From Humulus lupulus (taxonomy: Eukaryota; Streptophyta; Magnoliopsida; Rosales; Cannabaceae), in the NCBI RefSeq assembly GCF_963169125.1, contig NC_084795.1, forward strand, positions 142,141,766 to 142,205,765: 64,000 nucleotides of DNA, given 5' to 3'. Position 1 is the stretch's first letter. Each line of letters opens with the position of its first letter. Below, one piece after another: positions 55,913 to 64,000 of the stretch. The position numbers and the translations under genes were made by a program. The notes below the pieces were generated by a model. The model did not search any database. It had not been told where the DNA came from and saw nothing but the letters and a program-made list of their open reading frames with translations.

Positions 55913-58262
55913 GAACTCAAGAAAATCGCAATTAACCAATATGAATCAATTGCTATAACCCAAAGAAGCCAAAGACACGAGCCACAAAGGGGACACCAAA
56001 CTCTTGGATCACATGACTGCCCCTCGAGCAGTCAGTTTCCCCTCTGTATCCTAGCCAGCAGGCCACTCTTTCTGGAAATCAGCCTCCACAAGGAGCAATG
56101 GTTCACGATGAGCCCCACGTGGATTTGGGGATTTGGGGATTTGGGGGAAGATCTTAACCCTAACAATGAATAGGTGAAAGTAGTTGTGGGACAAATGCAA
56201 GAGCAATTTGTTGCCATGCATAAAAATTAGGCAGTACCCCAAGAGGCTGTAGCTGAATCCCTGAATAGGCAAAGACAAGACTTTCAATCTTGGATGGATC
56301 CGCGACAGTGAGCCCTTAAAGCTCAGCAAGAAGAAGCGGATCGCCGTAATACTGATGCAGTAAGGTTGGTGGAAGCTGTCTTACAGCAAACCCGAGTCAC
56401 TGTAAATTTATCAGTGAATCCCCAACTGAAATCACTTGCCTAATGAATGCTAAGACTCAAAGGCAAACTGGTCGAGTCCCAGAACCTAATCAACAAACAA
56501 GATCTCGGAATCAAGTTGTTCCTCCTGGGTCGACTCACAGCAATCGCTCCAACAGAGAATATTGACAAGTACAACCAAATCAACTACCTCAAGATGAGCA
56601 GGTCTTACCTAATCATGGTCGAGAGCAATGCCATAACAGGCAAGCTTCTAGTGAAAGGAGACCTTCTAATGAACAACCTAGGCACTCGACCACAGGAAGA
56701 GGAAATCCTCGTAATCAGCAAAACCAATTCTCCAGACAACAACTCCATGGAAGGATTCCTATTGACTAGCAAAATCCATGTGCTGGTCAGCAATTTTGAC
56801 AACCAAAGAATGAAAGACCAGCAAGTCAAGATCAAGGCCAATAACCTCGACACAATCAATCAGCTAGACATAATCAAGGTCACTCGTCGAGGAGATACTG
56901 ACGTAGAGATGACCAGGAAGTAAGTAGTAGCTATCGAACATCCTACCAGGATGACTATGATGATGATGAAGGAGATAGGTTATACTACCAACCTCAAAAC
57001 GATCAGTATTATTATGATCATGGTAATGATGGAAAACCCAGAGGAAAATTTGTTCCTCCAAGGCCACCTGTGCCTTAGAAAATTCCTACTCGTAAGAATG
57101 TGCAGCCCGAAGGACCGTTTGTCCCACCAAGGTCGCCACAGAAGCCTAATTGTCCTAGTAGACCATTTCTAGGGAGTTCGTAATGACTCTGTTTAGCAAT
57201 GGTTCTTTAAGTTAGAGCCTCAGAGCATTAATTCCTAGGATGCATTTGTGAGACTCTTCTACTCACAATTCTTCGCTGCTCAGACTTTGCCAGCTGAGTT
57301 GAATGACCTTGTTGATATTTGACAAGGATCCAATGAGCCTCTTAAAGACAACGTGCAACAGTTTGTACAAGAAGCTGCTCATTCCAAAATGATTAGCGAT
57401 GATGGAAAGCTAATGACCATTATGGCCAGAATAAAAGTTAAAGGACCATTGTGGTCCGATCTAAGAAGAAAGACTTTTTACTCAACTAGAGATTTTCTTG
57501 ACCGAGCAGAAGAGTTTATTAAATTAGAGGAAGTCATTCAAAAATACCAACTAGACTAACCAAGCTGAAACTAATACCGCACTAGTTAAAAACTCAAGTG
57601 CAAATTCTAACTAGAACCATACAAACAATGGTAATGGAAATATGAATAACCAGAACAGTGGAAAGCGAAACAATAATTCCAACAGTGGCAATAATAGTGA
57701 AAATAAGCGAGAAAATACCAATGATAAGACACGAGAATACATGCCTTGTTTTACTACCTACTCTACACTCTTAGAGCTGCGAGTAGAAAATTTTCAAGCC
57801 ACACAGACCGAGGTTCCCTATAGGATGTCAGCTCTTATTAGAAAAGATATAAGCAAAAGGGACACCAATAAATTCTGCAGATTCCATAATGATTATGGAC
57901 ATGACACTAATAAGTGTAATCAACATAAAGAAGAAATTTAGTTTTTGATTTGTCAAAATCACCAAGCAATGAGGAGATATATTCATCGACCAGTTAACCA
58001 ACAACTAGTTGCTGCAGAAACTCTCGATTCACCAACTCAATAAATGTTGCCTGCCCCAGTAGCAGGGCGACTAGACATGATCTCTAGAGGACCACACTTA
58101 GATGTCGATAGTAGAAAGGCCCTAGAATTATATGTCCAAACACTACGCCATGAACATAGTGAGGATGTGTTGGCTGGCGAGGAGCGTACTCTCAAAATGC
58201 CTCGGATGAATGTAGAAGCCCATTACATTCACTAAGGATGATGCAAATCACGTGCCCATTAC
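55913..58262 (+). pseudogene. gag remnant of gypsy element J
   Basis: Heavily broken Gag of the A/B type. Recognisable parts: 57353-57559 with QQFVQEAAHSKMISDDGKLM and RDFLDRAEEFIKLEE (compare FLDRADRYFKLED in A), and 57642-57941 with an Asn/Ser/Lys-rich linker, the knuckle-like KFCRFHNDYGHDTNKC and a Gln/Lys-rich end. The part before 57353 has many stops. Coding similarity ends near 58262 just after FTKDDANHV-like residues, before the protease active site, where inverted element I begins. Confidence 0.75.
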
Positions 58263-60055
58263 CCAAGTGCCCCTTGTGTATGAGCTCCTCGATTTCCATT
58301 TTTAAATGGGTACACTACGTTGTGGTATGGCCAATATCCTTGTGGTATTGACAATATTTACTGGGATCCCTTTTGGATAGGTCTTTTCTCATCAGTGGGG
58401 ATCTCTTGAAGGGGACATGGCTTTCATTTGTGAGGAATATATGTTCCGTTGTGTCCATCTAATCTGTATAGAAGGTGTATGATGTTTGCCTGGGGTCACC
58501 TCCGCGTTTGTGCTTTCTCTGGTGGTCATCCCTTGGCCCTTCATACACTCTATTCTTTTTTGCACCACTTGAGCCTTCATGGGTCGAGGGCTTGGAAAGG
58601 TGTTCACTTTTTCCTCCCCTAAGTTTCTCGTGGCCATCCTCGACACGAATGTATTTTTCTGCTCTTTCGTAGAAATCGTCTAAGGCTAAAACCTCTCTTT
58701 TGAGCATATTTTCCTATAGCTTGTTGCCGGGATGTACTCTGGTGGTGATAGACATTTTTAGTTCCCCTCGAGTCAGGCTTCCCACATTAGCCGCTTCCTT
58801 GTTGAATATGTGAATATAATTTTTTAAGCTTTCATCTTCGCCTTACTTTACGTTAGCAAGACTGGTGCCCCGCATGGTGTAATCGCGTACTGCAAGATGT
58901 TGCTGGAGAATTTCGTCAAAAAAATGCTGCCATGACCTGATGATTCCTGGCCTTATCCTCTTGCACAATTTGTATGCAGCCCTTTTCAGTGTGACAATGA
59001 AGCAATGACACATTGCTCTGCTATTGATCCCCCTCAACTTCATCAAGTCATTAAAGGCATCAAGATGGTACTTGGGGTCGGTAACACCCTCATAGGGGGT
59101 CATGTGAGGCTCTTTGAAGTTGGTGGGGAGTCACTCAACTTGAATCTCACTTTTGAAAGGTGAATTGTAGTCAAACTCATCTTTGATAATATGCCCTCCA
59201 AATGCAGTGACTATTTTGCTTCGAAGGCTCCTCATCTTAGTGTCTAGCTCTTGTCTCCTTTTATGCAAGGAGTCCCTCAAATCTGATGGTTTGGCATTTC
59301 CTTTCCCCTTGTCCTTCGGAAGGGCCATAGGGGGTGTTGTCCTTACATTTGACCTTCTATTGAGTTTCTCCCTTAGGTCAGGGGGAGTCTACTTAGTGGT
59401 GACATCAACTTCATTTCGATGACCAGCATCATCCCTCATCCTTTGCTCTCAGGGGGGCTTTGCTGGCCTTGGCCTCTCATGGCATATTGTCCGGGAGTGT
59501 TGCTGGTGGAAAGTCGGGTCTTCCCATCGTCTATGGGGATGGTGGTTTCTCCTCTCCCACATTCCCTTTCCTTGTGCTTGGGAAGGGGCATGCTCGACTT
59601 TCCTTGTAGAACACCATTTAACACTTCTTGCATGTTTTCCAGTGTGGTTTCCAACCTCTACTTCTTTTTGTGTAACTCGCGTATCTTGTCCTCATAGAAG
59701 CATGTTCTTGATTTGGAACTCACAGAGTGTATCTGAGGACTCTTGCCCGACATGTGTGTAGAGGGACATGGATCTCAGGCATCGGAGTGCGGTGCAGCAA
59801 TAGGTTGAGGAGGAGGGTGCGTACCCATGCCACCTATGAGGGGGGGGGGGGGGTGGGGGGGATGGTTCATGATGGCCTCCATTAGGTTAGACAGTTGGAT
59901 ATGGCACCTCCTTCTCTCCTCCATGGACTGGATGCTCCTCCGACATGCCTCCGTTCTTCGGCGGTGGAGAGTTTTCTTGGAGGCTCGCAATTGGTCCCTG
60001 TCCATATGGATTTCAACATCTTGTGATTCACGTAGAGTCTTGGAAACCTCGACAT
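58263..60055 (-). pseudogene. gag remnant of gypsy element I
   Basis: Minus-strand Gag close to H. ATG with first base near 60055 (MSRFPRL). Pieces: MDRDQLRASKKTLHRRRTEA with a Pro-rich stretch (plus-strand G run at 59840-59860), METTLENMQEVLNGVLQGKS, LRDSLHKRRQELDTKMRSLR, MTPYEGVTDPKYHLDAFNDL, RPGIIRSWQHFFDEILQQHL and DDFYERAEKYIRVEDGHEKL. The gene stops at the EEIEELIH.GHL motif at the junction with J. Numerous stops and shifts. Confidence 0.75.
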
Positions 60056-60124
60056 TTTTCCTTGTCGGAATTGATCGAATAACAATGGCTTGATATGTGT
60101 TCTTCCCACAGACGACAACAAACT

Positions 60125-60785
60125 ATTGATGGTGAGAATTCATCAACAATATAATATTGGGAAACTCAAAGCATATTATAAAAACTAGGTAGAAAGAAAA
60201 TAGAAAGAACTTGAACAAGAAAAGTGCAGAACAACAATGGAGCAAAAATACGTATATTGATTAATTGCCTGAGTATACAAATAATTTTCCAACCCCTTAG
60301 TCTGAGGGGTGGACGTCTATTTATAGCTGGGATCTAATGGCCCCTGATACATAGTGGTCCCTGGGACAAAATAGTACATTGGTACACTATTAGGGTAGTG
60401 GTGCAGAATGTAGTGGTGTAGAGGCCGCGGTGTCAGCCTTGGTGCATGGTCAGGGGTGCTCAGGTAGTGCTTCCACTCTTTGTACTAACTTGTACTACCA
60501 CTACTTGTCAGATATGGATGTCAGAGTCATGCCTTTGTCTTCCTCAGGGTTGTACATCTCGTACTCGTACGAGTGCTTTGTACCAGATGGTCCTTCTAAC
60601 ATTTCCAAGATACATCTTTTCTCCAAGCTTCCTTGTAATTTGCTAAGCATGGAAAAGCATGTTGTGAGAGGTTGAGATGTGAGGGTGTACGAAGGTTGAG
60701 CCTTGTTATGCGAGGCCCTTGTCCGAGGGAGGTGGCACACTTATGCGCCTGTGGACGAAGGTTGGGCCTCGCTATGGGAGGCTCA
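60125..60785 (-). repeat. 5' LTR of gypsy element I (outer end uncertain)
   Basis: On the minus strand the end GAATTCTCACCATCAATA matches GAGTTCTCACCGTCAACA of H, and a decayed primer-binding site follows. A TATA-like box AGCTATAAATAGACG is near 60313-60327. The outer boundary could not be fixed; it may lie anywhere from about 60780 to 61460. Confidence 0.6.
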
Positions 60786-61460
60786 GCATTGGTGTATTAT
60801 CTTATGGTGTACAAAGAAATACAAAATGTATTTGAGTAGTGTGTTTCTTTGTAATGTACAAAGAAACACAAAATCCAAATAGCTAGGGTGGTGATCCAAG
60901 TGCATCCTTGTAATTGTTTGGGGGCCAATCATTTTTAGGTGCGGATCCCAAAGTTGCAAAGGCTCTTGATCCAAAGGCTATGAAGTCTTGACTCTCCTAA
61001 AAATACATCAAGGCTTGGATTCATTTTTTCACACCAAAACTTAGCCTAGTGGTATCTCATTGAAGCTATTTCCAAGGGCTCCAAGGTTCTATCCCCCATG
61101 GAAGCACTCTTGAGGTAATTTTCACCCTTTTTAATTAAATCCATATTTTTTTTAACTTATTCTTCCTTGTCCCATGTTTTAATTGTAGGGGTACAAGGTG
61201 TTCTCACATTTCTAAAGGTCCGCTCTTGCCTATTGCTTTATCCTTCTTCATATGCCCTAAAGTATGTCCTCGCACGTCTACAGACTCGCATACACGTACC
61301 CAGGTACATCTTCTTCCCCTAGTGATATGCATGTCTCTTTTATCTTTTACACGAGGGTAGGGCCATAAGTTAGTATGTACCTGTTCCTTAAGAGTTCTTT
61401 GTTCCCATGGCGTGTTAGGCGTGTATACATGGGTCCCTATCTTACACCCTTTACACTCAT
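60786..61460. other. unrecognised sequence between I and F
   Basis: No gene recognised. It may include the outer part of the LTR of I. A direct repeat of about 20 bases around TGTACAAAGAAA(T/C)ACAAAAT occurs near 60808 and 60857. Confidence 0.45.
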
Positions 61461-63915
61461 TGTAATGTCTGGTTAGCCAAGACCGTTACACTGTGTATTT
61501 TAAATAGTGCTAGGCTTGCTAATCGAGTCATTTGGCATAAACGTGTACTAAACATGATTAATAGTTTAGGGTTAAAAATTTCGGTCAAAAGTAATAGTTA
61601 TTTCATTAAAACGTTAAGTTATACATGGGATCCCATAACAAACTCTTACGAAATTGTTTACAGTTCCCAAAGGGTAATTACAACTAAAAAGTTACAACCC
61701 GCCAACCTAAGAAGAAAAAATAGGGTTTAACCCTAATTCTTCTGAGAAACCTTGGCTGTGGTGGTCAAGCAGACGCATATGTATACATCGCCACTGAAGC
61801 TCTTTAACTCATGACTAGTCCAACTTCCCTTTCCCCTTACCTATACCACATAGCACCCATGATCCAAGGCTTAGCAAGAAAAGTTAAACATGCTCAAAAG
61901 CAGTTAATATCATGTTACCAAATCATAATAAGCATGCCTAGCAGTAATAGCCCTACTCATGCATGCATACCCTTCATATAAATGACTACAATGTCATATG
62001 GGGCCAGCTACCTTAATTAAATGATTAACTGAATCATATCGGGTCCCGTTGCCCAAAATACATGATTATTGAATCATACTGAGGCTTAGCTCCCTATGAT
62101 ATAGGACTAATAAATGACCCCAGGGCCCATTGCCCTATCCTGTGTATAACCAGCCTTGGAGCTGGCCCAGCATACCTAGCGCTCAATTTTCCACGACCAT
62201 TGGACCAAAAAAGCGTATGCTGCACTCCTGATTGGGTCTAACCAAATCGACCAGTGCTTAGCGCACTATTGTCGCCCTTGACTTATAAGTCAATGATTTT
62301 TGACCAGCCCTCAAGGTTATTGCTGTCCTTGACTCATAAGTCAATGCTTTTCGACCAACGCTCTGTGCAATTGTCATCCTTGACTCATAAGTCAAGCCAT
62401 TTTCAATTAAATAATGTAGATAGGCATTCATTATATAACAAATATCCAGATACAGAGCATTCAACATGCTTAATCAATCAATCACAAGCATAATCATAAT
62501 TATGCACATTTATAAGGGCCCAAGCCCTAATCAAATTTATATTCAACATTTGGGCCAAGCCCTAATCATTTACATAACATATTGGGTGCAGTTTTCTTAC
62601 CTCAGGTTTGAGTGTAATGTAAAATAAGAATGACCCTTGAGAACAATCTTGATCCCGAGCCCCTGGCGATAATCTAGTCACAAACAAGTGTAGAATCCCA
62701 TTAATAACGAGCAAATAAAGGCTTCTGAGACATCGAACTCTACTAAAATGGGTAGTAGAATTAATCCCGACCCTTAGGTTTGAGTTCCCGCATTAAAAAC
62801 CTCCTCAGGGCCCAAAAACCCCTTAAGCGCTGCAGCCCAAACATTTTAACCGTGGCTCGCCCGAAGTCAGAGAGGCTCTTTTTTTTCCAGGACACGGGTC
62901 GCGGCGCGACCCTGCTTCAGGGTAACCGCCCAGACTTCTGGGTTCATGAGGGCCGCAACGCACCCCTGCAAACCAAGTTTCTTAGATCCAAATCCTCTCA
63001 AAACTCACCTCAAATCCGTACCAAACCCACCAGTCAATCTCAAAACATCCCTAGAATGTTCTAGGCAACAAAACCACTTTTCAAATGGATCAAAAAATCA
63101 CCGAACCATAAAATCCAAATCTAAACTAAAAAAACTTAAGGAAACAGAAACTCAAAAATTCAAAGCTTAAATTACCTTTGATTAAGTTGTTTTAAAGCTA
63201 AATCCTTTGGCTATGAAGCTTCTAATATTCCCTAGAGTCGCTATGACTCTAACCTTGCTTGAATTCGAGCCCTGAAACTCGAGTTTCCTTCGAAAATGCT
63301 AACTAGTGTCAAGTGAGAGTATAGAAGAGAGAACGAGAGTGTTTGAACATGATTTCTATTTCTGTCAGGTTACTTAACGCTCAAGTAACCTTAAGCAAAT
63401 CCCAAGGCTTGGGGTACCAAAAATGTATCTGAGGGAAAAATGGTCAACATCCCCAGAATTCCCTCCTGATCTCACTAACTCAAAATATATTCTCAAATAT
63501 TTATTTCTATTACCCAATGTCCCGGTAATGTATTAAATACCCAAAATACCCCATGACTCACCCCGAGTCAAGTATTGGTCCCATTGTGACTTTTCCGCTA
63601 GCTTGCCCCCTAGGATCGCCTTGTGCCGAGTAACCTAAATATATCCACATAATAATGTGGTCCCACACATATATCACATATATGCCAAATATATACATAA
63701 CATGCAAATTACGAAAATTGCCCTTCTGATAAGAAACAGGTCCACATGCATATTTAATACACATAAACATTCATATTAAGTCATATTATAATATAAATCA
63801 CATAATAATATAATGATACACATATATATCACATAGACACATAATTTTCCATAGTTTTCCATCTTGACCCTTTAATAAAGGCCCTAAGCCTTATTAGGTA
63901 ATTTGGGACGTTATA
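61461..63915 (-). repeat. 3' LTR of gypsy element F
   Basis: Minus-oriented, 2,455 bp. On the minus strand it begins TATAACGTCCC (TG changed to TA; compare TGTAACGACCC of E1) and ends GGTCTTGGCTAACCAGACATTACA, like the ends of E1 and E2. A polypurine-type AAGGAGGGGATAG lies just inside the element at the right, which makes this the 3' LTR. It contains the GC palindrome GGGTCGCGGCGCGACCC (62896-62912) and a small tandem array at 62278-62395. Confidence 0.8.
62278..62395. repeat. three 51-bp repeats with TTGACTYATAAGTCAA palindrome
   Basis: Copies of the 16-bp palindrome at 62278-62293 (TTGACTTATAAGTCAA, perfect), 62329-62344 and 62380-62395 (TTGACTCATAAGTCAA), exactly 51 bp apart, each preceded by GTC.CCC or TCC. 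Each half contains TTGACT, the WRKY W-box core. A regulatory role is only a guess. Confidence 0.75.
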
Positions 63916-64000
63916 ACTATCCCCTCCTTACATGAATTTCATCCTCGAAATTTCACTTGAACAACTTGGGATACCGATTCTACATATCTGACTCCAGCTC
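63916..64000 (-). pseudogene. internal end of gypsy element F (chromovirus-like)
   Basis: Minus strand reading toward the LTR gives QVVQVKFRG, a stop, NSCKEG. This resembles the conserved ...FRGRN.. tail and purine tract found just before the 3' LTR in plant Tekay/Del chromoviruses. The rest of the element lies to the right of the window. Lineage assignment is tentative. Confidence 0.5.

Noticed and set aside
56447..56923. 158-codon frame in element J
   Set aside because: It lies within the decayed gag N-terminal part but in a frame that does not match the A/B Gag; kept only as part of the J gag remnant.

Overview
This is repeat-rich nuclear DNA of a flowering plant, probably a dicot. It holds plant Ty3/gypsy and Ty1/copia LTR retrotransposons with TG...CA termini and 5-bp target-site duplications (TSDs), a CACTA end, a long-TIR foldback element with a 9-bp TSD, and AT-rich spacers. 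I found no host protein-coding gene, no tRNA or rRNA gene and nothing prokaryotic. The species is not determinable by eye.

Layout. Letters name the elements. (1) 1-1391: 5' LTR and first gag codons of a minus-strand gypsy element Z that runs off the left edge. (2) 1392-4531: old LTR-like remnant, AT-rich repeats and three copies of a ~290-bp tandem repeat. (3) 4532-16107: structurally complete Tat-type gypsy element A (+), TSD TAACC. (4) 16108-17983: AT-rich DNA, a CACTA terminus and an old copia pol fragment G (-). (5) 17984-51420: a nested stack. Copia D (+) sits in G. D holds solo LTR E1 in its 5' LTR, copia C (-, 25796-47240, TSD AAGAC) in its integrase, and solo LTR E2 (48490-49908, TSD ATTAT) in its RT. 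C holds a truncated gypsy H (+) and, in its 5' LTR, the Tat-type gypsy B (-, 35539-47183, TSD ATTTA). (6) 51421-54481: mostly unrecognised AT-rich DNA with a Mutator-like foldback element. (7) 54482-61460: solo LTR K and two truncated gypsy elements, J (+) and I (-), joined head to head inside their gag regions. (8) 61461-64000: 3' LTR and internal edge of a gypsy element F (-) of the same LTR family as E1 and E2.

A and B share one plan: LTR, primer-binding site, gag-protease, RT, RNase H, a second archaeal-type RNase H, integrase, and then a convergent antisense gene with three small introns between integrase and the 3' LTR. In both, protease and RT are separated by a single in-frame TAG. 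H has TAA at the equivalent place. Both copies are now broken, mainly by C-to-T type nonsense changes. LTR divergence estimated by eye (A about 2.5-3%, B about 4%, C about 5%, D about 12%) agrees with the nesting order B in C in D in G.

I see no new host system. The points most worth a second look are the conserved spliced antisense gene, including a 75-bp in-frame intron in both copies whose retention would add a hydrophobic 25-residue segment; the conserved stop at the protease/RT boundary; and the GC-rich palindromic minisatellites found in several unrelated LTRs.
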